Source: Dysosmobacter sp. Marseille-Q4140
Lineage (GTDB): Bacteria > Bacillota > Clostridia > Oscillospirales > Oscillospiraceae
Direction: 5' to 3'
DNA: 64,000 bases
Assembly: GCA_018228705.1 (NCBI GenBank)
Contig: CP073694.1
Location: 1,116,001 to 1,180,000 of the forward strand
Within the stretch, counting starts at the first letter, position 1; each line of letters begins with the position of its first letter. The notes under the pieces are model-generated. The model searched no databases. It was not told where the DNA came from and was given only the letters and a program-made list of their open reading frames with translations. This document shows positions 53,435-62,900 of this stretch, one piece after another. Both the position numbers and the translations under genes were made by a program.

Positions 53435-54025
53435 TCAGTATCGGCGGATCACCGCCGCCACCTTCCCCAAGATCTGGGCATAGGTCCCGTCAATGGGAGA
53501 GTAGGCGTCGTTTTCCGGCATCAGCCAGGTACGGCCGTTCTTCCGGGACAGGCGCTTGACCGTGGCCTCGTCCTCGATCATGGCCACCACGATCTCGCCG
53601 TTGTTGGCCGTCTCCTGGCGTCGCACCACCACCAAATCCCCGGGCAGGATACCGGCGCCCAGCATGGACTCGCCCCGGACACGCAGGGCAAAGAACTCCC
53701 CGCTGCGGCCGCCGGTGTCGAAGGTCAGATAGTCCTCGATGCACTCCTGGGCCAGAATGGGGCTGCCGGCGGCTACATTGCCCACAATGGGCACCTTGTC
53801 CTCCGGCAGCGGCGGAGCCGTCAGAGTGATAGTGCGGCCCTTCCCGGCGCCCTTTTCGATGACGCCGGCCTCCTCCAGGTGCTTCAGATGGAAGTGGACC
53901 GTGGAGGGGGACTTCAGCCCCACCGCCTCCCCGATCTCCCGCACGGAGGGCGGATACCCCCGGCTCCGAATATAGGATACCAAAAAATCATAGATCTGCT
54001 GCTGCATTTTGGATAGCTCCGCCAT
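53435..54025 (-). CDS. lexA: SOS repressor LexA
   Basis: 196 residues. N-terminal winged helix (PSVREIGEAVGLKSPSTVHFHL), the Ala-Gly self-cleavage site in VAAGSPI, the catalytic Ser in RGESMLGAGI and the Lys in ATVKRLSRK. On DNA damage, RecA filaments trigger self-cleavage and release the SOS genes. Its own promoter carries a matching SOS box, so it should be autoregulated. Divergent from secG. Confidence 0.97.
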   Translation of the reverse strand: MAELSKMQQQIYDFLVSYIRSRGYPPSVREIGEAVGLKSPSTVHFHLKHLEEAGVIEKGAGKGRTITLTAPPLPEDKVPIVGNVAAGSPILAQECIEDYLTFDTGGRSGEFFALRVRGESMLGAGILPGDLVVVRRQETANNGEIVVAMIEDEATVKRLSRKNGRTWLMPENDAYSPIDGTYAQILGKVAAVIRRY

Positions 54026-54068
54026 GGCGACCTCCTGTTCCCGCTGGGTCCGTCATTGTTGCATCTTG

Positions 54069-54097
54069 ATTGTAACACATCCTTCGGCGAGATGCAA
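54069..54097 (-). promoter_or_regulatory. Promoter of lexA
   Basis: TTGCAT (54092-54097) and TACAAT (54069-54074) with a 17-base spacer; the -35 overlaps the SOS box. Confidence 0.75.
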
Positions 54098-54108
54098 ACA
54101 TTTGTTCC
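54094..54108 (-). promoter_or_regulatory. LexA (SOS) box of lexA
   Basis: GGAACAAATGTTTGC, close to the Gram-positive consensus CGAACATATGTTCG (two core differences). Its position over the -35 element fits repression by blocking RNA polymerase. Confidence 0.72.
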
Positions 54109-54179
54109 ATTTTCTTCCGACTTTTTTTGTTTTTGGGAAACTCAGCTGCTCTTCCCGCATCGCTTTTTGAAAAATCCCC

Positions 54180-54208
54180 TTGAAATAGGGAAAAAACTAT
54201 GCTATCAT
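54180..54208 (+). promoter_or_regulatory. Promoter of secG
   Basis: TTGAAA (54180-54185) and TATCAT (54203-54208) with a 17-base spacer. Confidence 0.72.
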
Positions 54209-54271
54209 ATATATCTGTGAAATCACTGCTCATGCACATTGCATGGCTGAAAATGCTGGAGGTTGACCCCT

Positions 54272-54511
54272 ATGGACGCTTTGGTTCTCGTTATCACGAT
54301 TCTGCAGCTGCTCTGCGGCCTGGCCATTATTCTGATTGTGCTGTTCCAGTCCGGCAAGAGCGCCGGCCTGTCCGGCGCCATCGGCGGCGTAGCCGATTCC
54401 TTCCTGGCCAAGAACAAGGCCCGCACTCTGGACGCCAAGCTGGCCCGGGCCACCAAGTGGGTCGGCGCCCTGTTCCTGGTGCTGACCCTGGCGCTGCTGA
54501 TCTTGATGTAA
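54272..54511 (+). CDS. secG: Preprotein translocase subunit SecG
   Basis: 79 residues from the ATG at 54272 with GGAGG upstream. Two membrane spans (about 3-24 and 58-78) joined by a loop with GLSGAIGGVADSFLAKNKA, the SecG signature. It assists SecA-driven export through SecYE. Single-gene unit between promoter and terminator. Confidence 0.95.
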   Translation: MDALVLVITILQLLCGLAIILIVLFQSGKSAGLSGAIGGVADSFLAKNKARTLDAKLARATKWVGALFLVLTLALLILM

Positions 54512-54516
54512 GTAGC

Positions 54517-54548
54517 AAAAAAGAACGCCCAGAGGGCGTTCTTTTTTT
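54517..54548. terminator. Terminator shared by secG and the deacetylase gene
   Basis: AAGAACGCCC / GGGCGTTCTT stem with a three-base loop; T7 on the plus strand and T6 on the minus strand. Confidence 0.92.
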
Positions 54549-54553
54549 GTTTC

Positions 54554-55285
54554 TCAGTGGTCACCGGAGCAATACAGCACCCCGTTTTCCGGTTCGATGC
54601 CGTTGAGGGCCAACAGCTCCCGGACCGTCACCAGCTCATATCCCTCCTGGCGCAGTCGGTCCACCAGCCGCAGTGCCGCCTCCACAGAGGAGGGATAGAT
54701 GTCGTGGAGCAGGATGATGGAGTTGGGCTCCACCGCCTCCATCACCGCCTGGACCACCTGATCCGCGTTCAGGCTTTCCCAGTCCCGGGGATCCACGGAC
54801 CACTTCACCATGGGTACAGTCACCGTTCCTCGTACCGTCTCGTCCACACCACCGTAGGGCGGGCGCACCCAGTACTCCCCCGGTCCCAGGAGCTCCCGCA
54901 GCAGCCGATCCGTCTGCCCCACCTCCTGGCTGATAAGGGCGGCGTCAGCCCCTTCCAGCCGGGTGTGGTTCCAGGTGTGATTGCCCACCTGATGTCCCTC
55001 TGCGGCCATTCTCTCCACCAGAGCCTGGTTGGCCTCAATCTGGCGGCCGATGAGAAAAAAGGTGGCGCTGGCTCTCCGCTCCAGGAGACCGTCCAGCAGC
55101 ACGTCAGTCGTGCCGGCCTTGGGACCATCATCAAAGGTCAAGGCCACATACTTCTCCCCTGCCGGAAGCTGAGCGCCGCCGGCTGCCGGCTGTGCGCTAT
55201 CCTCCCCCGGGCAAGTCCCGCACAGGGCCGCCGCCATGGCCAACGCGGCCAGGAGGCACAAAAAACGTTGTTTTCCCATCCGCAT
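54554..55285 (-). CDS. Polysaccharide deacetylase (carbohydrate esterase 4)
   Basis: 243 residues from the ATG at 55285, five bases after GGAGG; an in-frame ATG six bases later is also possible. Signal peptide (about 1-25), then a NodB homology domain with TFDDGP (the catalytic base Asp and a metal ligand), HTWNHT (metal-binding His), RPPYGG and LLHD. It may remove acetyl groups from peptidoglycan or another sugar polymer at the surface. Single gene; function in sporulation or wall modification is open. Confidence 0.92.
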   Translation of the reverse strand: MRMGKQRFLCLLAALAMAAALCGTCPGEDSAQPAAGGAQLPAGEKYVALTFDDGPKAGTTDVLLDGLLERRASATFFLIGRQIEANQALVERMAAEGHQVGNHTWNHTRLEGADAALISQEVGQTDRLLRELLGPGEYWVRPPYGGVDETVRGTVTVPMVKWSVDPRDWESLNADQVVQAVMEAVEPNSIILLHDIYPSSVEAALRLVDRLRQEGYELVTVRELLALNGIEPENGVLYCSGDH

Positions 55286-55357
55286 CCATTCCTCCGTCAT
55301 TGTCCCGGTTAGTTTGCGCAGAGGGAAGAAAAATACTGCTGTCAAAAACTGCGCAAA

Positions 55358-55382
55358 AAAAGCGGCCCTTTGGGCCGCTTTT
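55358..55382 (-). terminator. Terminator of the zinc-ribbon membrane protein gene
   Basis: AGCGGCCC / GGGCCGCT stem with a TTT-type loop and seven T on the minus strand. Confidence 0.85.
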
Positions 55383-55409
55383 GAGCGAGTACAGATGCGA
55401 GCCGGGGGC

Positions 55410-55826
55410 TCAAAGGAAAAACAGGATCCGAGGCAGCAGATTGAAGAGCATGATGAGAATGAGGATCCACACAAGGATTCCGACGGGATTCTTTCCCTGC
55501 TGCCGGCTCTGTCTACGGTCCCGGCTCTGGATGCCGGCCGTCGGGGCCGGTCTGGATGCCGTGGGGCGGGACACGGTGCGCTGGATGCGCTGGACACTCT
55601 TATCCAGGCCGATCCGGCGGCGCTCCCGCTTTTCCTCGTGGAGCTCCTGGTGGACGAAGGAACCCGCGTGGTTGGCCTCGTTAATGCCGTCCACCCGGAC
55701 CACGGAGCCGTCCGCGCCGATCCGCAGGCTCCGCTGGGGCTGATTGAAGGCCCCGCAGTTGGGACAGAAGCAGTCCTCGTCATAGTTGTAGGACTTTCCG
55801 CAGTCATAGCACCGCACTCTCCGCAT
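55410..55826 (-). CDS. Zinc-ribbon protein with a C-terminal membrane anchor
   Basis: 138 residues from the ATG at 55826 (GAGGAGG upstream). Residues 5-27 hold two C-x2-C pairs (CYDCG and CPNCGAF), a zinc ribbon. A polar, Arg-rich middle leads to one C-terminal span (about 117-136, ILVWILILIMLFNLLPRIL), so the ribbon faces the cytoplasm. Function unknown; a tail-anchored adaptor is plausible. Confidence 0.78.
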   Translation of the reverse strand: MRRVRCYDCGKSYNYDEDCFCPNCGAFNQPQRSLRIGADGSVVRVDGINEANHAGSFVHQELHEEKRERRRIGLDKSVQRIQRTVSRPTASRPAPTAGIQSRDRRQSRQQGKNPVGILVWILILIMLFNLLPRILFFL

Positions 55827-55909
55827 TTCCCGCACCTCCTCTGTTTGCCTTTATCTTATCACAGGGGCCCAGGAAAAGCAAATCCTCTTCCCCCCTGCCG
55901 CAATACGGC

Positions 55910-55957
55910 AAAAAGCCCTTTGCAATGCGCCTAGGTCCGCATTGCAAAGGGCTTTTC
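55910..55957 (-). terminator. Terminator of the spc/alpha ribosomal operon
   Basis: A 16-bp perfect stem AGCCCTTTGCAATGCG / CGCATTGCAAAGGGCT with an eight-base loop and five T on the minus strand, 18 bases past rplQ. Confidence 0.92.
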
Positions 55958-55975
55958 TCGCCTTGAATATGAAAT

Positions 55976-56320
55976 TTATTTCACCAGTTCGATGATGGCG
56001 GTCTCAGCAGCGTCGCCGCGGCGGATGCCGGTGCGCACGATGCGGGTGTAGCCGCCGTTGCGCTCTGCATAGCTGGGAGCGATCTCCTTGAACAGCTTCT
56101 TGCAGACATCCTCACGGGTGATGAAGCTCATGGCCTGCCGATAGGCGGCCAGGTCGCTCTTCTTGCCGAGGGTGATCATCTTCTCAGCCAGGGGCTTGAT
56201 CTCCTTGGCACGGGTGACGGTGGTCTCCATCTTGCCGTGGTCCAGGAAATCCGTGACCTGCTGACGCAGCATCGCCATGCGCTGCTCAGAGGTCTTGCCG
56301 AGCTTACGAGTTCCGGGCAT
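55976..56320 (-). CDS. rplQ: 50S ribosomal protein L17
   Basis: 114 residues, the short bacterial form. Begins [14 protein letters not shown] and contains [17 protein letters not shown], both typical. L17 binds the 50S near the tunnel exit. Last gene of the operon, after rpoA. Confidence 0.98.
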   Translation of the reverse strand: MPGTRKLGKTSEQRMAMLRQQVTDFLDHGKMETTVTRAKEIKPLAEKMITLGKKSDLAAYRQAMSFITREDVCKKLFKEIAPSYAERNGGYTRIVRTGIRRGDAAETAIIELVK

Positions 56321-56384
56321 TTCGGTCTTCCTCCTTCAAAGGGATTTTGGTGAGCCGGGGGCTGCCGCCCCGCGGCGTTTAAAA

Positions 56385-57335
56385 TCAGTTGTTTTCTTCG
56401 TCGGCCAGGTGGAGCCCCATCATGGCCAGCTTGTTGATGACCTCTTCCAGGGACTTGCGGCCCAGGTTGCGGACCTTCATCATCTCGTCCTCGGTCTTGG
56501 AGATCAAGTCCTCGACGGTGTTGATGTTGGCGCGCTTGAGGCAGTTGAAGCTGCGGACGGAGAGGTCCAGCTCCTCGATGGTCAGCTCCAGCACCTTGTC
56601 CCGCTGGGCCTCGGCCTTCTCCACCACGGTGGGCTTGCTGCCCACGTTCTCGCTGAGGTCGGTGAAGAGGGTGAAGTGGTCGCACAGGATCTTGGCGCCC
56701 AGGGACACGGCGTCCCGGGCGGAGATGGTGCCGTCGGTCCAGACCTCCAGCGTCAGCTTGTCGAAGTCGCTGGAAGCGCCCACGCGGGTGGGCTCCACGG
56801 TGTAGTTCACCTTATACACAGGGGTGTAAATAGAGTCCACGGCGATGGTGCCGATGATGTTCTGCTGGGGCTTGTTGCGGTCGGCGGGCACATAGCCCCG
56901 GCCGTGGGAGAGGGTGATCTCCATATTGAGCGTGGCGCCGTTGTCCAGAGTGGCAATGTGCATCTCCGGGTTCAGCACCTCCACCTCACCGTCGGCCTTG
57001 ATGTCGCCGGCAGTGACCTCGCAGGGGCCCACCGCTTCGATATAGACCGTTTTCACAGTCTCGCTGTGCAGCTTGGTCAGGAGGCCTTTCACATTCAGAA
57101 CGATCTCCGTCACGTCTTCCTTCACACCGGGAATGGTGGAGAACTCATGCTGGACGCCGGCGATCTTGATGGTGGTCGGCGCGGTGCCAGGCAGAGAGGA
57201 AAGCATAATCCGACGGAGCGCGTTGCCCAGGGTCGTGCCGTATCCGCGCTCCAGCGGCTCCACCACATACTTGCCGTAGGTGGCGTCGCCCGGGGTCTCG
57301 ATACACTCGATCTGGGGCTTTTCAATTTCGATCAT
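56385..57335 (-). CDS. rpoA: RNA polymerase subunit alpha
   Basis: 316 residues from the ATG at 57335, where AAGGAGGG lies upstream. The N-terminal domain ([20 protein letters not shown]) drives assembly with beta and beta'; the C-terminal domain (about 250-310, [29 protein letters not shown]) touches UP elements and activators. Linked to rpsD and rplQ as usual. Confidence 0.99.
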   Translation of the reverse strand: MIEIEKPQIECIETPGDATYGKYVVEPLERGYGTTLGNALRRIMLSSLPGTAPTTIKIAGVQHEFSTIPGVKEDVTEIVLNVKGLLTKLHSETVKTVYIEAVGPCEVTAGDIKADGEVEVLNPEMHIATLDNGATLNMEITLSHGRGYVPADRNKPQQNIIGTIAVDSIYTPVYKVNYTVEPTRVGASSDFDKLTLEVWTDGTISARDAVSLGAKILCDHFTLFTDLSENVGSKPTVVEKAEAQRDKVLELTIEELDLSVRSFNCLKRANINTVEDLISKTEDEMMKVRNLGRKSLEEVINKLAMMGLHLADEENN

Positions 57336-57422
57336 GCAGTTGCCCTCCTTCATCATCTCATAGCGGCGGCGCACAGGCGCCGGCCGCCGAACATCCATAT
57401 CATCCTAAAGGGTGTCCTCCGA

Positions 57423-58025
57423 TTACTTGGAGTACAACTCGACGATCAGATGCTCCTCCACGGGGACGTCGATGTCCTCGCGGGCGGGCAGGCGGGTCAC
57501 AGTACCCTTCAGCGTGTTCTTCTCCCGCTCCATCCAGGGAGGCAGCAGGAACATGGGGGCGTCCTGGCCCACCAGGCGCTTGAACACCTCGGAAGAACGG
57601 CTGGACTCGGCCACTTCGATCACGTCGCCGGCCTTGACCAGATAAGAGGGGATGTTGACCTTCTTGCCGTTGACGGTGAAGTGGGCGTGGCTCACCAGCT
57701 GACGGGCCTGACGGCGGGTCATGGCGAAGCCCATGCGGTACACAACATTGTCCAGACGGCGCTCCACCAGGATCAGCAGGTTGTCGCCGGTCTTGCCGGG
57801 GGCGGCGGCGGCAGCCTCATAGTAGTCGTGGAACTGCTTCTCCAGAATGCCGTAGATGAACTTGACCTTCTGCTTCTCGTTGAGCTGGATGCCGTATTCG
57901 CTCTTCTTCCGTCTCATCTGGCCGCCGGGATTCCGGTTGGTCTCTTTCTTGGCGTAGCCCATGACGGCGGGAGAGATCCCCAGAGCCTTGCAGCGCTTGG
58001 CGATCGGCTGCATATTTCTAGCCAT
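57423..58025 (-). CDS. rpsD: 30S ribosomal protein S4, zinc-free type
   Basis: 200 residues. S4 starts assembly of the 30S body. The N-terminal zinc knuckle of many S4 proteins (four Cys) is absent; only Cys12 is left ([16 protein letters not shown]), so this is a zinc-independent variant. The S4 RNA-binding motif ([20 protein letters not shown]) is intact. In many bacteria S4 also controls this operon; no such leader was recognised. Confidence 0.98.
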   Translation of the reverse strand: MARNMQPIAKRCKALGISPAVMGYAKKETNRNPGGQMRRKKSEYGIQLNEKQKVKFIYGILEKQFHDYYEAAAAAPGKTGDNLLILVERRLDNVVYRMGFAMTRRQARQLVSHAHFTVNGKKVNIPSYLVKAGDVIEVAESSRSSEVFKRLVGQDAPMFLLPPWMEREKNTLKGTVTRLPAREDIDVPVEEHLIVELYSK

Positions 58026-58049
58026 AGTGCTTGTTACCTCCTCTTTCGA

Positions 58050-58457
58050 TTACACGCGGCGGCGCTTGGGCGGACGGCAGCCGTTGTGGGGGATGGGAGT
58101 GACGTCCTTGATCATGGTCACTTCCAGGCCAACGGCCTGCAGAGCGCGGATCGCGGCCTCACGGCCCTGGCCGGGGCCCTTGACGAAGACCTCGACGGTC
58201 TTCAGGCCATGCTCCATAGCGGCGCGGGCAGCGGTCTCAGCCGCGGTCTGGGCCGCGAAGGGAGTGGACTTCTTGCTGCCGCGGAAACCCAGTCCGCCGG
58301 AGGAAGCCCAGGACAGGGCGTTGCCCTGAGAATCGGTAACGGTCACCATGGTGTTATTGAAGGAAGAACGGATGTGGACCTGACCACGCTCCACATTCTT
58401 CTTTTCACGGCGGCGGCGAATGACCTTCTTGCCGCCGGAAGCCTTAGCAGTTGCCAT
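58050..58457 (-). CDS. rpsK: 30S ribosomal protein S11
   Basis: 135 residues. Contains the family core [39 protein letters not shown] and [12 protein letters not shown]11 forms part of the platform near the mRNA exit. It lies 24 bases before rpsD. Confidence 0.98.
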   Translation of the reverse strand: MATAKASGGKKVIRRRREKKNVERGQVHIRSSFNNTMVTVTDSQGNALSWASSGGLGFRGSKKSTPFAAQTAAETAARAAMEHGLKTVEVFVKGPGQGREAAIRALQAVGLEVTMIKDVTPIPHNGCRPPKRRRV

Positions 58458-58472
58458 CTCTGATCTCCCTCC

Positions 58473-58838
58473 TTACTTCTTCTTATTAGCGATGGTCTTC
58501 TTGGGACCTTTGCGGGTCCGGGCGTTGGTCTTGCTGCGCTGGCCACGGACAGGCAGACCCTTGCGGTGCCGGATGCCGCGATAGCAGCCGATCTCGCTCA
58601 GGCGCTTGATGTCCAGGGCGGTCTGGCGGCGCAGGTCGCCTTCGACGGTATAGGCGTCGATGGCGTCACGGAGCTTCTGCTCCTCGGCGTCGGTCAGATC
58701 CTTCACGCGGGTGTCGGGGTTGATGCCCGTCTGCGCCAGGATGTCCTTGGCGCTCTTTCTGCCAATGCCGTAGATATAGGTGAGGCCGATTTCGATACGC
58801 TTATCCTTCGGCAGGTCAATACCGGCAATACGTGCCAT
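58473..58838 (-). CDS. rpsM: 30S ribosomal protein S13
   Basis: 121 residues. [20 protein letters not shown] and [19 protein letters not shown] are diagnostic. S13 touches the P-site tRNA and 5S-rRNA region of the 50S. Fifteen bases separate it from rpsK. Confidence 0.98.
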   Translation of the reverse strand: MARIAGIDLPKDKRIEIGLTYIYGIGRKSAKDILAQTGINPDTRVKDLTDAEEQKLRDAIDAYTVEGDLRRQTALDIKRLSEIGCYRGIRHRKGLPVRGQRSKTNARTRKGPKKTIANKKK

Positions 58839-58864
58839 ACTCTTAAAGCACCTCCAATTAAATC

Positions 58865-58996
<132 letters not shown>

Positions 58997-59033
58997 TCAG
59001 CGGTTTCATGTCATTGACTGCTCGCCTGGCGGC

Positions 59034-59252
59034 TCACTTGCTGCGCCAGGTGATCCGGCCGCGGGTCAGATCGTACGGGGACATCTCCACCGTCACCTTG
59101 TCGCCGGGCAGAATCCTGATGAAATTCATTCTGAGTTTTCCGGAAATATGTGCCAGGATCGTGTGTCCATTTCCAATGTCCACCTGGAACGTCGTGTTGG
59201 GCAGGGCCTCGACCACTACGCCCTCCACCTCAATCATGTCGGATTTTGCCAA
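59034..59252 (-). CDS. infA: Translation initiation factor IF-1
   Basis: 72 residues, the standard length. [19 protein letters not shown] and [20 protein letters not shown] are characteristic of the S1/OB fold. IF-1 blocks the A site during initiation. It follows the KOW-type gene by 3 bases. Confidence 0.99.
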   Translation of the reverse strand: MAKSDMIEVEGVVVEALPNTTFQVDIGNGHTILAHISGKLRMNFIRILPGDKVTVEMSPYDLTRGRITWRSK

Positions 59253-59255
59253 ACG

Positions 59256-59540
59256 TTATCCCTCCTGCTCCGGATGAGCTTCCCCGCGATAGGCCGCGAG
59301 GGTCCTGCGAAGTTCGATGTTGCTGATCTTCTCTTCGCGTTTGATCTTTTCGGAAAGCCGGGTGTCATCCGCAGCCACGAACAGCACATGCCGCCGCTTT
59401 TTGCGCTTGGGAGACTCGACCTTCCGTCCCTTTCCGTCGGCCAGCAGCAGGTACTCCCCCTCCGTGGCCAACACCACGAAAAGCTTGCCCTTATCCCTGC
59501 CGGCGGCGGATCTTACGATATTTGATCTTGCAATTTCCAT
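59256..59540 (-). CDS. KOW-domain RNA-binding protein, L14e/YlxR-type position
   Basis: 94 residues. An N-terminal KOW-like domain (SAAGRDKGKLFVVLATEGEYLLLADG) is followed by a basic stretch (ESPKRKKRRHVLFV) and a charged helical tail. Proteins like this occur between map and infA in many Clostridia. Ribosome- or rRNA-binding is likely; no specific function is known to me. Confidence 0.82.
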   Translation of the reverse strand: MEIARSNIVRSAAGRDKGKLFVVLATEGEYLLLADGKGRKVESPKRKKRRHVLFVAADDTRLSEKIKREEKISNIELRRTLAAYRGEAHPEQEG

Positions 59541-59551
59541 ACGCTTCCTCG

Positions 59552-60304
59552 TCAGATGGCGGGCGCCGTCAAAATCTCCGGCTCACCGTCAGTGATCAGG
59601 ACCGTATTCTCATAGTGGGCCGCCCACTTGCCGTCCAGCGTCCTGACGGTCCAACCGTCGCTGAGGACACGGATAGCAGGAGAACCGGCGTTCACCATGG
59701 GTTCGATCGCAAGGGTCATGCCGCGGAGCAGCCGCGGTCCCCGGCCGGGATGTCCGTAGTTGGGGATCTCCGGCGACTCGTGCATCTGCGCGCCGACGCC
59801 GTGGCCAACATACTCCCGGACGATGGAATAGCCGTGGCTTTCCACATACTGCTGGATGGCTGCCGAGATATCGAACAGCCGCTGCCCCTCTCTCGCGAAG
59901 CGGATCCCCTCGAAAAAGCTCTGCCTGGTCACATCGATCAGGTCCTGGGCCTCGGGAGAGATCACGCCGCAGGGGAAGGTGGCCGCGCAGTCGCCGTGGA
60001 ACCCGCCAATGTACGCTCCCACATCCACGCTGACGATGTCGCCCTCCTGCAGCACCCGCTTGCCGGGGATGCCGTGGATGACCTCGTCGTTGACGCTGAT
60101 GCAGGCGCTGGCCGGATAGCCGTTGTAGTGCAGGAACGAGGGAACTGCGCCTTGCTTGCGGATAAAGTGCTCCACCGCGCGGTCGATCTCCTGGGTTGTT
60201 ACGCCGGGCTTTACCATTTCCCCTGCCAAAGCACGGGCAGCCGCGGTAATTTTTCCGGCCCGGCGCATCAGTTCGATCTCATGGGGGGATTTCAGCGTGA
60301 TCAT
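59552..60304 (-). CDS. map: Methionine aminopeptidase, type I
   Basis: 250 residues. Removes the initiator Met. The five metal ligands are present in VDVGAYIGGFHGDCA (two Asp), GVGAQMHESP (His) and the C-terminal Glu pair (EPMVNAG and YENTVLIT). Begins MITLKSPHEIELMRRAG, the short type Ia form without N-terminal zinc ribbon. Four bases after adk. Confidence 0.98.
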   Translation of the reverse strand: MITLKSPHEIELMRRAGKITAAARALAGEMVKPGVTTQEIDRAVEHFIRKQGAVPSFLHYNGYPASACISVNDEVIHGIPGKRVLQEGDIVSVDVGAYIGGFHGDCAATFPCGVISPEAQDLIDVTRQSFFEGIRFAREGQRLFDISAAIQQYVESHGYSIVREYVGHGVGAQMHESPEIPNYGHPGRGPRLLRGMTLAIEPMVNAGSPAIRVLSDGWTVRTLDGKWAAHYENTVLITDGEPEILTAPAI

Positions 60305-60308
60305 CGCT

Positions 60309-60941
60309 TCATCTCCCCAGTGCGCGGAGGATGGCCCGGGAAGTCTCTTCCACAGAGGGCTGGTTCTCCACGGGCTTCAGGAGGCCGCGCTGGGCGTAAA
60401 AGTCCTTCAGAGGCTCGGTCTCCCTATGATAGACCTCGAGGCGCGCCTTCACGGTCTCGGGGGCATCATCTTTGCGCTGCACCAGCTTGCCGCCGCAGCT
60501 GTCGCACACGCCCTCCTGCTTGGGGGGCACAGCCACCAGGTGGTAGCTGGCCCCGCAGGATTCGCAGACTCGGCGTCCGCTCATGCGTTCCATAATGGTC
60601 TCGTCAGAAATTTCGATGGAAATGACGGCATCGAAGACGATTCCGGCCTTCTCCATGGCCTCGGCCTGGGCGATGGTGCGGGGCACCCCGTCCAGGATAT
60701 AGCCATTCGCGCAGTCACTCTCCGCCAGCCGCTCAGTGATGATGCCGATGATGACCTCATCGGGGACCAGCTGGCCCGCGTCCATGAAGGACTTGGCCTT
60801 CATGCCGGTGGGGGTGCCGTTCTTGATGGCGGCACGGAGGATGTTGCCGGTGGAGATGGTGGGAATGTTCAGCTCTTTGCACAGCCTTTCGGCCTGGGTG
60901 CCTTTGCCGGCGCCGGGGGCGCCCAACAAAATCAGCTTCAT
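60309..60941 (-). CDS. adk: Adenylate kinase, zinc-lid type
   Basis: 210 residues. P-loop LLGAPGAGKGTQ, NMP-binding region and DGVPRT are intact. The LID domain carries two C-x2-C pairs (CESCG and CDSCGG), so it binds zinc, as in many Gram-positives. It balances AMP, ADP and ATP. Located between secY and map, the usual place. Confidence 0.99.
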   Translation of the reverse strand: MKLILLGAPGAGKGTQAERLCKELNIPTISTGNILRAAIKNGTPTGMKAKSFMDAGQLVPDEVIIGIITERLAESDCANGYILDGVPRTIAQAEAMEKAGIVFDAVISIEISDETIMERMSGRRVCESCGASYHLVAVPPKQEGVCDSCGGKLVQRKDDAPETVKARLEVYHRETEPLKDFYAQRGLLKPVENQPSVEETSRAILRALGR

Positions 60942-60959
60942 AAGCGAAACGCCTCTTTC

Positions 60960-62249
60960 TTATTCCAGGAAGCCCTTGTACTGACGCATCAGCATCTGGG
61001 ACTCCAGGGCCTTGACAGTCTCAAGGGCAACACCCACAACGATGATGACGGAGGTGCCGCCGATGGCCAGAGACGCGCTGGAGACGAACTTGCCGATGAT
61101 CAGGGGGCAGATGGCTACGATACCCAGATAGATGGCGCCGAACAGGGTGATCTTGTTCAGCACCTTCCGGATGAAGTCCACCGTGGGCTTGCCGGGACGG
61201 AAGCCCGGAATGAAGCCGCCCTGCTTTTTCAGGTTGTTGGCGATCTCCACCGGATTGAACTGGATGCTGGAGTAGAAATAGCTGAAGCCAATGATCATGA
61301 TGAAGTAGACCACCATATAGATCACGGACTTGGTATCAATGGCGTCGTAGATGGCCCGGGACACGGTGCCCTCGGCGGGAGTGCCGATGAAGGTCCACAC
61401 GGTGACGGGCAGGGACGCGATGCTCTGGGCGAAGATGATGGGCAGAACGCCGGACATATTCACCTTCATGGGCAGATGGGTGGACTGACCGCCATACATC
61501 TTCCGGCCCACCTGGCGCTTGGCGTACTGGACGGGGATCCGGCGCTCGGCGTCGTTGATGAACACGATGAAGATGATCAGGGCCAGCATGCCCACGATCA
61601 GCAGCAGCACCCACAGCCAGTTGATGGCCGCCTGGGAGCCAAAGGCGATCCCGGAGGACACCATGGTGGGCACGCGGGACAGGATGCCCGCGAACAGGAT
61701 GATGGAGATACCGTTGCCCACGCCGAACTCCGTCACCTGCTCGCCCATCCACATAACGAAGGAGGAGCCGGCAATGAAGCTGACGATGATCACCAGAGCG
61801 GGCCAGATGCCCTCGCCGTTGGCGGTCAGCAGGTTGTAGTTCTTCATCATGATATAGTAGCCGAAGGCCTGCAGAATGGCAATGGCCACCGTGGTGTAGC
61901 GGGTGATGGACTGGATCTTCTTCCGGCCTTCCTCACCGCCGTCCTTAGCCAGCCGCTCCAGGGCCGGAATGGCCACGGTCAGCAGCTGGATGATAATGGA
62001 GCTGTTGATATAGGGCTGAATGCTCAGGGCGAAAACCGTTGCCTGGGCAAAGGCACCGCCGCTCATGACGTTGTACAGGCCCAGGATGGTGCCGCCCATC
62101 TGATCCAGATAGGTCTCCAGCATCGCCACATTCACATACGGGACCGTGATGGCGTTGCCGATACGGAAGATCAGCAGGATCAGCAGCGTGAACACCATTT
62201 TCTTCCGCAGCTCGGAGATACCCCAGGCCTTGCGAATCGTTTGGATCAC
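60960..62249 (-). CDS. secY: Preprotein translocase channel SecY
   Basis: 429 residues from a GTG start one base after the rplO stop. Ten membrane spans are recognisable, beginning with KKMVFTLLILLIFRIGNAI. The plug/TM2 region (GGAFAQATVFALSIQPYINSS) and the cytoplasmic loop FIPGFRPGKPT are typical. With SecE and SecG it forms the export channel driven by SecA. Confidence 0.99.
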   Translation of the reverse strand: MIQTIRKAWGISELRKKMVFTLLILLIFRIGNAITVPYVNVAMLETYLDQMGGTILGLYNVMSGGAFAQATVFALSIQPYINSSIIIQLLTVAIPALERLAKDGGEEGRKKIQSITRYTTVAIAILQAFGYYIMMKNYNLLTANGEGIWPALVIIVSFIAGSSFVMWMGEQVTEFGVGNGISIILFAGILSRVPTMVSSGIAFGSQAAINWLWVLLLIVGMLALIIFIVFINDAERRIPVQYAKRQVGRKMYGGQSTHLPMKVNMSGVLPIIFAQSIASLPVTVWTFIGTPAEGTVSRAIYDAIDTKSVIYMVVYFIMIIGFSYFYSSIQFNPVEIANNLKKQGGFIPGFRPGKPTVDFIRKVLNKITLFGAIYLGIVAICPLIIGKFVSSASLAIGGTSVIIVVGVALETVKALESQMLMRQYKGFLE

Positions 62250-62250
62250 G

Positions 62251-62691
62251 TTAGATCACCTCTGCCTTTCCGCCAGCTGCCTCGATGGCCTCCTTGGCAG
62301 ACGCGGAGAAAGCAGAAGCCTTGACAGTGACTTTCTTGGTAACCTTGCCGTTACCCAGGACTTTGTAGCCGTACTCGCACTTGGAGAGGATCCCCTTGCT
62401 CAGCAGAGCCTCGGCAGTGACGGTCTCGCCGTCCTCGAAAGCGTTCAGGGCGCTGAGGTTGATGATCTCCAGGGGCTTGGCGAAGATGTTGTTGAAGCCG
62501 CGCTTGGGGATGCGGCGGGCCAGAGGCATCTGACCGCCTTCGAAGCCAACGCGGATCTTGCCGCCGCTGCGGGCCTTCTGGCCCTTGTGGCCGCGGCCGC
62601 CGGTCTTGCCGTTGCCGCTGCCGGCGCCCCGGCCCTTGCGGTATGCGGACCGGACGGAACCCTCGGCGGGAGACAGTTCGCTCAGTTTCAT
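62251..62691 (-). CDS. rplO: 50S ribosomal protein L15
   Basis: 146 residues. [20 protein letters not shown] and [20 protein letters not shown] are diagnostic of L15. It joins late in 50S assembly. secY starts one base after its stop. Confidence 0.98.
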   Translation of the reverse strand: MKLSELSPAEGSVRSAYRKGRGAGSGNGKTGGRGHKGQKARSGGKIRVGFEGGQMPLARRIPKRGFNNIFAKPLEIINLSALNAFEDGETVTAEALLSKGILSKCEYGYKVLGNGKVTKKVTVKASAFSASAKEAIEAAGGKAEVI

Positions 62692-62704
62692 CTTTCGTGC
62701 CTCC

Positions 62705-62887
62705 TTACTTCACTTCGGTGACCTGCAGCAGGTAGCCGATCTTGGCGATCTTGCCGCGGGTCTGGTCGTTGTCGGGCTGCACGGTGACGTCACCAATCTT
62801 GCGCAGGCCCAGGGAATTCGCGGTGGCGACCTGCTTTTCCAGGCGGCCGTTCAGGCTCTTGACGAGCTTAATGTTTAAGTTTGCCAT
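62705..62887 (-). CDS. rpmD: 50S ribosomal protein L30
   Basis: 60 residues from the ATG at 62887: [19 protein letters not shown]... with [14 protein letters not shown]. The usual size for L30. It lies 13 bases before rplO in transcription order. Confidence 0.97.
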   Translation of the reverse strand: MANLNIKLVKSLNGRLEKQVATANSLGLRKIGDVTVQPDNDQTRGKIAKIGYLLQVTEVK

Positions 62888-62900
62888 GTTCAGCGCCTCC

